Of a stretch of 64,000 nt of DNA, positions 16,749-26,167 are shown one piece after another. Position 1 is the stretch's first letter. Each line of letters begins with the position of its first letter. The position numbers and the translations under genes were made by a program. A model generated the notes under the pieces. That model saw only the letters and a program-made list of their open reading frames with translations. It ran no database searches and had not been told where the DNA came from. The DNA is from Candidatus Heimdallarchaeota archaeon. Its GTDB lineage: Archaea > Asgardarchaeota > Heimdallarchaeia > Hodarchaeales > Hodarchaeaceae. Where the stretch lies: assembly GCA_020353515.1 (NCBI GenBank), contig CP070695.1, positions 2,130,571 through 2,194,570 of the forward strand, read 5' to 3'.

Positions 16749-17405
16749 CTAGGTTTTATCTATTTTCTTCAAAATAAATAAGGTGATATGCCCTCCAAGG
16801 TATGATTTTTCTTCAAGAAGTGTCCCAGCAAGATCTGTAACTAATGCTTTCATATCATGAACAGGATGTCTTGGAATTTTTGCAATTAATGCCGCTATGA
16901 GAAAAGCAGGAGTCCTTAAAAGATTAAAGAGATAATGTTTTGCCCTACTTTTTGGTTTTGATTCAGTTACTAGTATGAGGAGACTATGGTTCTTCAAACA
17001 ACAATATAATTCACTAAGAGATTTCTTAACCTGCTGCTGATCCAGTTCCGAGAGAACTAAAGTACAGATAACAATATCAAACAATTCAACTCGTAAAGGT
17101 AGGTTTGTAATTGAACAACGAATTATTTTGGGGTGAAGTCTTCTCCCATCGAATCTTCTTTTTGTTTGGTAAAGCATACTTTCAGAAATGTCCACACCAA
17201 TAGGGGTAACCCATGAAGCGTCTGCTATTTCCATAAACCGGCCATTTCCGCATCCAGCATCAAGAAGAAGCTGATTTTCACGAAGATAATTCAGTTTAAT
17301 ATGCTTAAAGATTTTGATTCGTCGACCTAAAGTTAGAAAGTTTATTAACCACTCATATTTTCGTGGTGCTTTCTTCTCAGCTAATGTCATCAGAATTGTT
17401 GCCAT
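16749..17405 (-). CDS. Class I SAM-dependent methyltransferase
   Basis: About 218 residues from ATG at 17405; a TTG at 17417 would add four. Motif I is LLDAGCGNGRFMEIA, followed by IGVDISESML (acidic residue after strand 2) and FDIVICTLVLSEL (motif II / post II), all typical of the Ubie/Methyltransf_11 type. A late hydrophobic stretch (LLRTPAFLIAALIA) may contact membrane or lipid substrate. It precedes the HgcA-like gene by 79 bases on the same strand and could be cotranscribed with it. Substrate unknown. Confidence 0.75.
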   Translation of the reverse strand: MATILMTLAEKKAPRKYEWLINFLTLGRRIKIFKHIKLNYLRENQLLLDAGCGNGRFMEIADASWVTPIGVDISESMLYQTKRRFDGRRLHPKIIRCSITNLPLRVELFDIVICTLVLSELDQQQVKKSLSELYCCLKNHSLLILVTESKPKSRAKHYLFNLLRTPAFLIAALIAKIPRHPVHDMKALVTDLAGTLLEEKSYLGGHITLFILKKIDKT

Positions 17406-17584
17406 TTCTAATTTCAAGATAGCAATTTGTCTTTTCTATTCATCAAACTTTTGGCGAATGAATCGATCTTAAGAAAATACTAATATAGTGATTAGAATTC
17501 TACCGACTTGATTTTGACTAAAGAATCTTCGACTCCTATCTATTTGGACGAATAATGAATTGAAGTTATTTGGAGGATCCATTT

Positions 17585-18037
17585 TTGAAATTTGAACCAA
17601 TTGGATTCATAAGGTCGTCTGTAACGGAAGCAATTGACCATTGTTGGGGGGAAGTTGAGTCTGACATTCATTTGAATGATTATTTAACAGGTGGATTAAA
17701 AAAACTTGGTCAATTTTCTCATGTTATCATAATTTTCTACATGCACAAAACTCCCACGTTTAACTTGAAAACTGATTTAATTCGACGACCTCAAGGTAGA
17801 TTAGACATGCCAAAGATTGGAATCTTTGCACAACGTGCAAAACACAGACCAAATCCTATTGGCATAACAGTTGTCCAAATTATTTCTGTTATGAAAAATA
17901 TTCTGAGGGTTAAAGGATTAGATGCGATAGATGGAACACCTGTTTTAGATATCAAACCATATTTTCCCGTATTTGACCGTATTAATACCGCAAAAACGCC
18001 AAAATGGGTAGATGAATTGATGTTGGATTATTTTTAG
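17585..18037 (+). CDS. trmO: TrmO/TsaA-family tRNA methyltransferase
   Basis: About 150 residues. PIGFIRS at the N-terminus, FSHVIIIFYMHK, GIFAQRAKHRPNPIGITVV and GLDAIDGTPVLDIKPYFP are the family signatures. TrmO N6-methylates t6A37 of tRNA using SAM. I start it at TTG 17585, nine bases after GGAGG at 17571-17575; the TTG at 17570 would put the ribosome site inside the gene. It is divergent from the methyltransferase and its stop overlaps that of the convergent MFS gene by a few bases. Confidence 0.85.
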   Translation: MKFEPIGFIRSSVTEAIDHCWGEVESDIHLNDYLTGGLKKLGQFSHVIIIFYMHKTPTFNLKTDLIRRPQGRLDMPKIGIFAQRAKHRPNPIGITVVQIISVMKNILRVKGLDAIDGTPVLDIKPYFPVFDRINTAKTPKWVDELMLDYF

Positions 18038-19308
18038 ATAGAATAAGATTTCTCTTTAATTGTATTAGAGTTTTTTAAGAACAAGAAAGATATAAATCCA
18101 CATATTGAGAAAAAGATAGCAAAACAAAAAATCAACGTATATTGATTTGGATCAACTCCCCGTAGAAAACCATCGATAGATGGACCTAATGCACCGACGA
18201 AGTTCGCTACTAACATGACCCATCCAAAAGCTCTTCCTCTTTTGGCAGAATTTTTTGCAACCAGGCTATTTGTAGATGGCCAAAACAAAGCATTCATCAC
18301 TCCTAATAAGATATAAAGGAGAAGAAGGACTAAATTATCATTAAAAATAAAAATACCAATTAAAATAACAGCCTGAAAAACAGCAGTAAACGATAGAACA
18401 ACTTTCTCTCCATATTTGTCTCCAAAAATTCCTCCAATCACCTGCCCAGTAGATCCTATAAGAGCAGATAAACCAATATATAAAGCAGCGGTTGAAATTT
18501 CAAAATTTTTTACTTCTGATAGAAATGTTGCGAGAATGAAGTTGATCATCCCTCGTGTCAATGACATTGTGATAATGAAAATGAAAGTTAAGAGTAATAT
18601 GGAGTTTTGAAAGTTATTAGCAGCTATTTCATTGTTCCCTTTGATTGGTTCTTCTTGACGTGAGATGGGAGGAACCTCAACAGAATGAGGTTCATGCCTT
18701 CCTATGAGAATCCAAAACACAATAGCGAGAAGACTTAGAGGAATAACCCAAATTAAGTAGATATTACGCCATGTTAGTATATCAATCAAAAAAAATACCG
18801 ATATTGGTCCTATTGAAGATCCAACACTGCCTCCTATTCCGTGTACGGCTAATATTCTTACATAATGTGAGGAAAATGATTGAGTTTTAGGATCTTCAAA
18901 TACTGTTGAAATCCACGAGAGACCAGCAGGATGATAAAGAGCAAGACTAGATCCCAATAAAACTACTCCCAGTAGCATTACTAAATAAGATTCGCCAAAC
19001 AAACCGATTATAAGTGCGCCTAAGGCAGCAAAAATTAAACTAACTAACATTAACGTCCCTTTATGGTATTTATCAGCTAATCTCCCAAAGAGAGGTGAAG
19101 GTAGTCCTGCTGCTAGAGTACCTATCGTACCCAAGGATCCTAACCCAATCCAACTCAAATCCCCTAAATTTGGAAAAAGATTTTCCCCTACAAGAAGTAA
19201 TATCGCAGGGAAAATAAAGAAGGGGATTTCAACACTACCATGGATTAAAATAGCAGATATAAGACTAATATTCGGAGTGATGGTCTTTGTTGCCAAATTA
19301 TATGACAT
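18034..19308 (-). CDS. MFS transporter
   Basis: 424 residues with about 12 hydrophobic segments and the major-facilitator loop after helix 2 (GRLADKYHKGTLM, near 75-87; the matching loop in the second half is GGIFGDKYGEKVV). It resembles drug/fosmidomycin-resistance-type carriers, but the substrate cannot be read from the sequence. Probable single-gene unit at the head of a short minus-strand group; stop overlaps trmO. Confidence 0.8.
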   Translation of the reverse strand: MSYNLATKTITPNISLISAILIHGSVEIPFFIFPAILLLVGENLFPNLGDLSWIGLGSLGTIGTLAAGLPSPLFGRLADKYHKGTLMLVSLIFAALGALIIGLFGESYLVMLLGVVLLGSSLALYHPAGLSWISTVFEDPKTQSFSSHYVRILAVHGIGGSVGSSIGPISVFFLIDILTWRNIYLIWVIPLSLLAIVFWILIGRHEPHSVEVPPISRQEEPIKGNNEIAANNFQNSILLLTFIFIITMSLTRGMINFILATFLSEVKNFEISTAALYIGLSALIGSTGQVIGGIFGDKYGEKVVLSFTAVFQAVILIGIFIFNDNLVLLLLYILLGVMNALFWPSTNSLVAKNSAKRGRAFGWVMLVANFVGALGPSIDGFLRGVDPNQYTLIFCFAIFFSICGFISFLFLKNSNTIKEKSYSI

Positions 19309-19412
19309 TCCTTGAATAAATCGAAAAACAAGTCATATGTGGGGAAAAATTATTCCTTTTATTAATTTTCACAAAAATCTGTTTGAAATAGACATGAATA
19401 CTTTAAATAAGC

Positions 19413-20354
19413 CTAATTTAATTGATTCTCGGAACTGATTTCATTTTTCTCATAATTAACTATAGCAACTCCTATCGCACAAAAAATTCCTCCAACCAGA
19501 GTATAAAAAGAGTATTCATTTAAGAAAACCAATGCAAAGAAAAGAGAGATGAGAGGGATGAGAAATTGGATGTTTCCAGCCCTTGTGGCTCCATATTTTT
19601 GAACTAGTTGTAAATATAATGTAAAAGCGATGGCAGCGGCGCCAATGCCAATCACAACAATCCCCCAAATACTTTCAACTGTATAACTCTCTATTGAAGG
19701 GGGAGTTTCTGTTATTGTGGAAACTATTAGTAGGATAGCTCCAGCTACAAAAAGATTTAGTGTAGTCACTTCTTGTGACTGACTGTCTTGGAAATAGCGT
19801 TTTAATGACAAAGAATATCCTGCCCAGGCCACTCCAGAAAGAAATCCTAAGCAATAACCGAGGATATAATCAGTAGTAATCATCGAATTTGACTCTAATG
19901 AGGCTAGGAAGACAATTCCAATACCAAGAGTAGAGAGGACAAAACCTAAGGTTTTCTTCTTGGTGTACTTTTCGTCAAGAAAAAGTAGGGGAGCAACTAG
20001 GTAAATTATGCTAGGATTGAAGTTAAGGAGGACTGATGAACTAGCACCAAGAATAAATAGAACTGAGAAGTTCTGGCCAATGATCATAAGCACAAGCCAT
20101 CCAGAACAAAATAAAATGGGTTTAAAGTGTGACTTGAGAAGAAGAATTATATTACCAATATTGTTTTGAAATCCAACTATCATCAATAAAGCAAAGAATC
20201 CGAAGATATAGCGGAGAAAACCAAAATAGAGGCCAGGAAAAGTACTCTTAGATCCTACCCATAACTTTGAAACTAATGGAGGAGTTGCCCACAATATGAT
20301 GATGATCAATGCTTTGAAGAGAAAATCTAAGTCTAACTTCTTTAGATTGCGCAT
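19413..20354 (-). CDS. EamA/DMT-superfamily transporter
   Basis: 313 residues with ten hydrophobic segments in two homologous EamA halves; the second half holds the typical GVAWAGYSL and GAAAIAFTLY, and the first half SSVLLNFNPSIIYLVAPLLFLDEK. Family members export metabolites or amino acids. It starts 15 bases downstream of the acetyltransferase gene on the same strand and is probably translated from the same mRNA. Confidence 0.8.
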   Translation of the reverse strand: MRNLKKLDLDFLFKALIIIILWATPPLVSKLWVGSKSTFPGLYFGFLRYIFGFFALLMIVGFQNNIGNIILLLKSHFKPILFCSGWLVLMIIGQNFSVLFILGASSSVLLNFNPSIIYLVAPLLFLDEKYTKKKTLGFVLSTLGIGIVFLASLESNSMITTDYILGYCLGFLSGVAWAGYSLSLKRYFQDSQSQEVTTLNLFVAGAILLIVSTITETPPSIESYTVESIWGIVVIGIGAAAIAFTLYLQLVQKYGATRAGNIQFLIPLISLFFALVFLNEYSFYTLVGGIFCAIGVAIVNYEKNEISSENQLN

Positions 20355-20368
20355 TATCCCTGATCTCG

Positions 20369-20818
20369 TCAGCGGAAGAAAGAGTAAAGGATTACATCTT
20401 TGTCTAAGTATTCGTTACGTAAGTATCCTTCTGGTATGAATTCAAAACGAGCTAGAAGCTTACGCATTGGTACATTCCAAGGCCGTGTATATAATTTGAC
20501 TTTGTTCCAGTCATTTTTTCTTGCTAGATCTAAACAAGCTTCCATTAATCTCGTTCCAATCCCATTACGACGGTATCCTGGATCCACACCTAACATTTGG
20601 ATTTCTGCTGGATGGGTAATTGTTTCTGTTTGAATTAAAGCATAAGCAATGAGCTTAGTACCCTCCTCTTCCACGAGGAGAATTATTTCTTCCTTTTCAA
20701 TTCTTGAAATAATGAGAGAAGGCGTTGGTAACTCCATTCCCAGTTCAATTTCGTCTTTAAAGCAGATTTTCATCAATTCCATGACTCTGGAGATGTCTTC
20801 TTGCTTGGTAGTTCGCAT
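20369..20818 (-). CDS. GNAT-family N-acetyltransferase
   Basis: About 149 residues from ATG at 20818; a TTG at 20830 would add four. The acetyl-CoA-binding motif A is IQMLGVDPGYRRNGIGTRLMEACL, with the R/Q-x-x-G-x-G/A loop RRNGIG. It transfers an acetyl group from acetyl-CoA to an amine. The substrate may be a protein N-terminus or a metabolite. It heads a two-gene unit with the EamA transporter. Confidence 0.82.
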   Translation of the reverse strand: MRTTKQEDISRVMELMKICFKDEIELGMELPTPSLIISRIEKEEIILLVEEEGTKLIAYALIQTETITHPAEIQMLGVDPGYRRNGIGTRLMEACLDLARKNDWNKVKLYTRPWNVPMRKLLARFEFIPEGYLRNEYLDKDVILYSFFR

Positions 20819-20858
20819 TACTATCAACAATATATTGTATTATTAAAATGTTAAATAT

Positions 20859-20885
20859 TTTGAGACCACTTAAATCATTAAATTC
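20859..20885 (+). promoter_or_regulatory. Conserved upstream element, copy 1
   Basis: 27 bases (TTTGAGACCACTTAAATC and on) that recur at 22655-22681 ahead of the paralogous gene with three mismatches. The rest of the two upstream regions has diverged. It may be part of the promoter or an operator shared by the two genes, or simply the unchanged remnant of the duplication. Confidence 0.4.
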
Positions 20886-21006
20886 TATGAAAAAAGAAAA
20901 ATAGGTTAAGAATTAGTATGATATAATAATAAAGGAATATTTCAAGATAGAGTAATTTTATAAAATAAAACTGAAGAAGGGGAAATATGGGCTAGGAAGG
21001 TTTGAG

Positions 21007-22563
21007 ATGCGTTGTCTTAAATGCAGTACAACCAATCCTGATAGTGCAAAGTACTGTCTAGAATGTGGTACCGTATTACCTGAGCTCGTGAAACCAGATT
21101 TTTCTCCTTCAGATACCTCCAAATCTTGTCTTAAGTGTAGTACATCCAACCCCATTGATGGACGGTATTGTCTTGAATGTGGTAATCCTTTAGAAGACAT
21201 AAGTCGGCCTCAACCCCGTCTTTGTCCAACCTGTGGCATTTCTATTGATTCTTCCCGTCTTTTTTGCCCAAATTGTAGTCAATCTTTAATTGAAAAACCT
21301 CTAGATGTAAAAGAGGATCAAATTTCTAAAATCGAAACTCGTACGGAATGTCCTGCCTGTGGTCAACTCACAACAGGAGATTACTGCAGAAGTTGTGGTT
21401 TTAATTTAATAACACATCAACGAAAAAAGCTTATCGATTGGTGGTACTGTGATAATGATTCAGCGATAATGGCTGAAATTGATTCTAACTCCCAAATTCT
21501 TGTATCACGTAGCTCACTTGATGAATCGTTAATCCAAGCGATTGATAATAACACCCTCCAACCCCAAGATCGGGAAAAAGCCCGCTCCTTATCTTTACAA
21601 TTATTTGAAAATGGTGTAACTACCAAATTTACAGTTATAACTAATGTTCGATGCTCAGTTTGTGGCCAACGTTCATTGGCACCAATCACAAAACGGCCAA
21701 AAGAGAAAATTCATGTCTACCCCAAAAGGATCACTTTAACTATCATCGCTCTGTTTCGGAATGGAATATTCTATTTTCAAACTTACCCGCAACTGCTAAT
21801 CATCGTTCTATGTGCAATTATTACAAATACAATCCTTCTTTGGTTGGGATTGAGTGGAAATATTTCTTACTTTCCTTCTGATTTTATTTTAATAACAATG
21901 TCAAGCTCTCCTTTTTTAGCTATGGGTTTATCTATATTAAGTATTCTCGCAGGAGAAACTCTCTTCTCTATTGTTACTGTTTTAATGATTTCTTTATTGG
22001 TTATTAACTTCTTTCAGTGCTGGTATAACTCCAGTCTAAAAGAGATTAGATTTAATAAAGATAATCCCCCCAATATTGTGGAAAGTTTCAAAAATAGTCT
22101 CACAATTTTTCCTCGGGCTGTAGCTGCTCAACTAGCTTGTCTAGGAATCATGCTTGCTACAATCTTTGGTGCTTATCTTGTTATCCTCTTATCAGGTCTC
22201 ATTATGGTAAATACTACCATATATGGAATTATACTACTGCTGCTGTTTATTATTCTGGGAATTCTAGGTTCAATTGCCTTATTTACTATTCTATTTAGTT
22301 TCGTTAATATGTCTATCATTTTTGATGAGAAATCAGGAGTAGTCTATAATCTAAAACGTTCTTGGAGATTTGGTAGGAGATACTTTGGGGTAACATTGGG
22401 ATTGTATATACTGCTATATGGCACTCTCTACCTTTTTATCAACTTTGGCTTTATTCCCAGCATCCCACTAGTGATTTTTAACATATTAATTCACCTTATC
22501 GAAGCTTTTAAGTCAATGAGCCTAGGATGGGCATATGATGAGTATAAAATGACTGTCGAATAA
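21007..22563 (+). CDS. Multi-zinc-ribbon membrane protein, paralogue 1
   Basis: 518 residues. The N-terminus holds a string of CxxC pairs that form about four zinc ribbons (CLKCSTTNPD...CLECG; the same again near 39; CPTCG...CPNCS; CPACG...CRSCG), up to about residue 135. Two more pairs (the lone WWYCD, and CSVCGQRS near 217) follow. From about 245 to the end there are about six hydrophobic helices with NMSIIFDE and LKRSWRFGRR, resembling the membrane domain of GDPD-membrane/DUF7847-like proteins. The start is ATG 21007, preceded by CTAGGAAGG, a context shared with paralogue 2. Presumably a cytoplasmic zinc-ribbon head on a membrane anchor. Function unknown. Confidence 0.65.
   Translation: MRCLKCSTTNPDSAKYCLECGTVLPELVKPDFSPSDTSKSCLKCSTSNPIDGRYCLECGNPLEDISRPQPRLCPTCGISIDSSRLFCPNCSQSLIEKPLDVKEDQISKIETRTECPACGQLTTGDYCRSCGFNLITHQRKKLIDWWYCDNDSAIMAEIDSNSQILVSRSSLDESLIQAIDNNTLQPQDREKARSLSLQLFENGVTTKFTVITNVRCSVCGQRSLAPITKRPKEKIHVYPKRITLTIIALFRNGIFYFQTYPQLLIIVLCAIITNTILLWLGLSGNISYFPSDFILITMSSSPFLAMGLSILSILAGETLFSIVTVLMISLLVINFFQCWYNSSLKEIRFNKDNPPNIVESFKNSLTIFPRAVAAQLACLGIMLATIFGAYLVILLSGLIMVNTTIYGIILLLLFIILGILGSIALFTILFSFVNMSIIFDEKSGVVYNLKRSWRFGRRYFGVTLGLYILLYGTLYLFINFGFIPSIPLVIFNILIHLIEAFKSMSLGWAYDEYKMTVE
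21184..21408 (+). repeat. Near-identical 225-base block, copy 1
   Basis: This part of paralogue 1 matches 23006-23230 of paralogue 2 with about seven single-base differences by eye, far closer than the membrane-domain halves of the same genes. It covers the zinc ribbons around CPTCGISIDSSRLFCPNCS. It suggests recent gene conversion between the two genes or strong selection on this part. Confidence 0.8.
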
Positions 22564-22654
22564 TAAGAACGACTAGAGAGATGATTTTATTCCACACTGA
22601 AACAACACAGGTAAGAATAATACTTTTAAGAAATTAGAGTGGATAATTAAGCAA

Positions 22655-22681
22655 TTTGAGATCACCTAAATCCTTAAATTC
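22655..22681 (+). promoter_or_regulatory. Conserved upstream element, copy 2
   Basis: 27 bases beginning TTTGAGATCACCTAAATC, the counterpart of 20859-20885 with three mismatches, 148 bases before the ATG of paralogue 2. Confidence 0.4.
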
Positions 22682-22828
22682 AACAGTGAAAGGAAAAAAG
22701 GTGAAAGACTCATGTTTATGATTTCCTTCATCGTAATAATTATAACATCAAGTTAAATAAATTACTAGGTAGAGAGAATAATATTTACATAATTGAAGAT
22801 GGAAAATATTGGACTAGGAAGACATGAC

Positions 22829-24406
22829 ATGAAATGTCTGAAATGTGGTACAGCAAATCCTGATCAAGCTAAGTTTTGCTTTGAATGTGGTACCACATTA
22901 CCAGAGCCATTAAAAACAGATTTAGCTAAAACAACAACGTACAAATATTGTCCTAAATGTAGCACATCCAATCCCATTACAGGGTTGTTTTGTTTTGAAT
23001 GTGGAAATCCTTTAGAAGACATAAGTCGGCCTCAACCCCGTCTTTGTCCAACCTGTGGCATTTCTATTGATTCTTCTCGTCTTTTTTGCCCAAATTGTAG
23101 TCAATCTTTAATTGAAAAACCTCTAGATGTAAAAGAGGAACAAATTTCTACAATCGAGACTCGTACGGAATGTCCCGCCTGTGGTCAACTCACAACAGGA
23201 GATTACTGCAGAAGTTGTGGATTCAATTTATTAAAGCGTCAGCAGAAAAGACCTCTCGATTGGTGGTATTGTGATCGCGATTCAGCGATTATGGCTGAAA
23301 TTGATCCTAACTCCCAAATTCTCGTGTCTCGCAGCTCTCTTGACGAATCATTAGCCCAAGCGATTGATAACAACATTCTCCAACATCAAGATCGGGAAAA
23401 AGCCCGCTCTTTGGCCTTACAACTATTTGAAAGCACTAATACTAAATTTGAAGTTTTATCACAAGTTCGCTGTCCTGTTTGCAGCCAAAAATCACTTGCA
23501 CCAACCACTAAACGACCCCGTCAAGTAGGTATTCGTTACACCCAAGAAATTACATTAAATGTTAGTTCAATGTTACATAATGGTATGTTTTATCTTCGTA
23601 CTTACCCTAAACTACTTTTGATCGCCTTGTGTGCTATCGTGGTCGATGTAGGAGTGCTCCTCCTCGGATTTGGTGTCATCTCTGCCCTTTCCACAGACTC
23701 CTTACTTTCATTTTTAGGGGTACCTATTACGGGCACCAGTATACCAATAGGTGGTTTCACTTCTACTCTCAATACTCTTTTTGTAGGTACTATAGCTTCT
23801 TTTACAGTTAATATCCTAGTTCAATGTTGGTATTATACTAGTCTAAAAGAAATTACAAATAACAAACCTCTTGAAATTGGGAAGAGCTTCAAAAATAGCC
23901 TTAGATATTTCCCTCGGGCTCTTGGAGCACAGATATTAATTCTTGCTGCGGGAATAGGATTTATAATTGGACTAGTTCTCGTTTTCATTATCTTTGCTGG
24001 AATTTTTTTCTATGACATTGGCTATCAATTTGTACTCTTACTCTTACTCTTTCTCCTAATAGGAATACTTGGAGTAGGAGTACTTGCTATGCTCCTCAAT
24101 GTTCTATTAAGTTATGTCAATATGTCAATAGTTTTTGATGAAGGCGGAATAATACTTGGTCTTAAACGTTCATGGAGATTTGCTAGAAAATTTTTCTGGA
24201 CAACGGTGGGAATTATTATCATCTTTTCTATTGGTTCATATATTGTTGGATACGTTCAGGCTTTTTCGTACATGTTCGCTTACCTTGCTATCCTACCTAG
24301 CTTGATTACTGCCTTGATATATACCATTTTAACACGCCTAATAGAAGCTTACAAGTCGTTAAGCATGGGGTGGGGGTATCAGGCCTTTAATTACATGATT
24401 GATTAG
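22829..24406 (+). CDS. Multi-zinc-ribbon membrane protein, paralogue 2
   Basis: About 525 residues with the same order as paralogue 1: CLKCGTANPDQAKFCFECG, CPKCSTSNPITGLFCFECG, CPTCG/CPNCS, CPACG/CRSCG, then WWYCD and CPVCSQKS, then about six hydrophobic helices with MSIVFDEG and LKRSWRFARK. I place the start at ATG 22829, because the matching residue in paralogue 1 is its start and both have CTAGGAAG just upstream; a further ATG at 22799 and the TTG at 22793 would add 10-12 unmatched residues. It is followed four bases later by the PrsW-like gene. Confidence 0.65.
   Translation: MKCLKCGTANPDQAKFCFECGTTLPEPLKTDLAKTTTYKYCPKCSTSNPITGLFCFECGNPLEDISRPQPRLCPTCGISIDSSRLFCPNCSQSLIEKPLDVKEEQISTIETRTECPACGQLTTGDYCRSCGFNLLKRQQKRPLDWWYCDRDSAIMAEIDPNSQILVSRSSLDESLAQAIDNNILQHQDREKARSLALQLFESTNTKFEVLSQVRCPVCSQKSLAPTTKRPRQVGIRYTQEITLNVSSMLHNGMFYLRTYPKLLLIALCAIVVDVGVLLLGFGVISALSTDSLLSFLGVPITGTSIPIGGFTSTLNTLFVGTIASFTVNILVQCWYYTSLKEITNNKPLEIGKSFKNSLRYFPRALGAQILILAAGIGFIIGLVLVFIIFAGIFFYDIGYQFVLLLLLFLLIGILGVGVLAMLLNVLLSYVNMSIVFDEGGIILGLKRSWRFARKFFWTTVGIIIIFSIGSYIVGYVQAFSYMFAYLAILPSLITALIYTILTRLIEAYKSLSMGWGYQAFNYMID
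23006..23230 (+). repeat. Near-identical 225-base block, copy 2
   Basis: Counterpart of 21184-21408, offset 1822 bases, about 97 percent identical by eye. The flanking parts of the genes are clearly more diverged. Confidence 0.8.
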
Positions 24407-24409
24407 TGT

Positions 24410-26167
24410 ATGTCATTTGGAGAGATGAACATTATTCCTAGTAATTCAGTAAAAAATCACAGAAATCGTCTCTTAAAGCGAACACCGTTCATCCTTCGAA
24501 TCATTAGTTTAATTGCTTTATTATGTTTGATAATTCTCTTATCTTTATCATGGATCTCTAATTGGGATTCCAATATTTGGATTTTAACTCAATATTTAAG
24601 CCCATTACTTTTTTTAGGCATCTGGATCCCTTTTGCTGGATCGTTTCTAATTCTAGACCAGGAAATCTCATCACTCAAAAAAACATTCCCTAGTATAATA
24701 TTTGGAAGTGTATTAGTAGTTCTTGGGGCTTTGCTGCTAAATACACGATTACTCTTTGTTATTCTTGATACCATCACAGGACTCTTTATTTTAGAAATGA
24801 ATCCAATGAATGAATTTGTAGTGAATGAACTGATTGTGGGAATTATCCTCCCTCTAAACGAGGAAATCATGAAAATTATTCCAATAATAGTCGTAGCTCA
24901 ATCCCCAATCGTTCTTTTTAATCCAGAAAAAAGTGACCCTAGCTCTGATTTTGAAATAAGACAATCTATTAAAACTCTTAGACAGTTCGGGTTCTATGGT
25001 ATTGTTAGTGGAACCATTTTCACATTTCTAGAATTATTCTTGTATCAATGGTTATTAACTGGAGGATCGGACTCAGCAGCAGAGGCTGTTTTCTTACAAC
25101 TACTATTTAGAACTCTCACACCTCTTCATGTATTAACAACTTTTCTAATGGCACTTGGAATAGGCTCATTAAAAATTCAGTTAGCAGAACATAATAACGT
25201 TAAATCAACTGTACTTGCAAGTACTGGCTACTTTTTGTTAGGATGGGGATTTCATTCCTTTTGGAATACCATCAATGTAGTTTATGAAGCATTCCGTCCA
25301 GAGGCTGAAATAGAACTTTACACTATTTTAGCATTCTATGGTGTATTCTGTGTTCTCCTTTTATTTTCAGGTATAATAATTATCTTTAGAAGAATTCCTA
25401 GAATTTGTCCGACCTGTGGATTAGAGGGCCATGACTTCCATTCTCACAAAAATCTTTTGAAAAAAATCCCTGGGATGAAAAAAGAAATTTTCCCTTTCAA
25501 TAAATTTACACATATTAGTGTTGAGAAGTTGAAGAAAAACATCTCGTGTCCATTTTGCCATAATCCCCTGATTTTGGGCACCTGTTCAACTTGTGGAGCA
25601 AGCTCTTTTGTTACTTGTCCTCACTGCAATGGATTTATCTCCGAAACTACTTCTTTGTGCCCACATTGTAATAAAAAAATTCGACCTCTAATACAAATAC
25701 GAGCTACGGCTCTATCAAGACCAGAAACCTTTATTTTGGGTGTTACATCCTTAGCAAGTATTGCATTCTTACTTGCGCCTTTAAGCATTCTAATCTTAAG
25801 TCAATTCGAGGGAGGATTAATAGTAAGTCCTATCTTGATATTTTACTTCTTGATGAGTATTATCACTTTATCAAATGTATTAGTTGCCCTATTATTTAAT
25901 AGAACATCAGGTATGCTAGTATTATTCTCTTATTTCCTTGTGTTGGCATTACTAATTTTCGTGATCATAAATGGATTCGTGATTATTGGTTTTTTCAGAG
26001 CCTTGATAACGGGTGACTTTTTAGGTCTTGGTATCGTATGTTTAGGAGGAGGGTTCTTGTTATTCATCGTGTATCGTTTCGTTTATGTTTTTATCTTTAA
26101 TTACTCTCCAATGTTTCCTGAATATCGGATTAAGCTGCAGAAGGAGGTCAGTGGTGATGCGAAGTAG
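24410..26167 (+). CDS. PrsW-type membrane protease with C-terminal zinc ribbons
   Basis: 585 residues. The PrsW/CAAX-like motifs are all visible: NEEIMK with the glutamate pair E151-E152, FTFLE with E208, H240 in TPLHVLTTFLMALG, and FHSFWN with H282. These would bind the catalytic metal inside the membrane. After the fifth or so helix there is a soluble segment with CPTCG (near 343), CPFC/CSTCG and CPHC/CPHC, i.e. two or three zinc ribbons, and then four more helices. PrsW proteins cleave membrane-bound substrates; the zinc ribbons may bind a target or a nucleic acid. It overlaps the next gene by 11 bases, so the two are coupled. Confidence 0.65.
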   Translation: MSFGEMNIIPSNSVKNHRNRLLKRTPFILRIISLIALLCLIILLSLSWISNWDSNIWILTQYLSPLLFLGIWIPFAGSFLILDQEISSLKKTFPSIIFGSVLVVLGALLLNTRLLFVILDTITGLFILEMNPMNEFVVNELIVGIILPLNEEIMKIIPIIVVAQSPIVLFNPEKSDPSSDFEIRQSIKTLRQFGFYGIVSGTIFTFLELFLYQWLLTGGSDSAAEAVFLQLLFRTLTPLHVLTTFLMALGIGSLKIQLAEHNNVKSTVLASTGYFLLGWGFHSFWNTINVVYEAFRPEAEIELYTILAFYGVFCVLLLFSGIIIIFRRIPRICPTCGLEGHDFHSHKNLLKKIPGMKKEIFPFNKFTHISVEKLKKNISCPFCHNPLILGTCSTCGASSFVTCPHCNGFISETTSLCPHCNKKIRPLIQIRATALSRPETFILGVTSLASIAFLLAPLSILILSQFEGGLIVSPILIFYFLMSIITLSNVLVALLFNRTSGMLVLFSYFLVLALLIFVIINGFVIIGFFRALITGDFLGLGIVCLGGGFLLFIVYRFVYVFIFNYSPMFPEYRIKLQKEVSGDAK

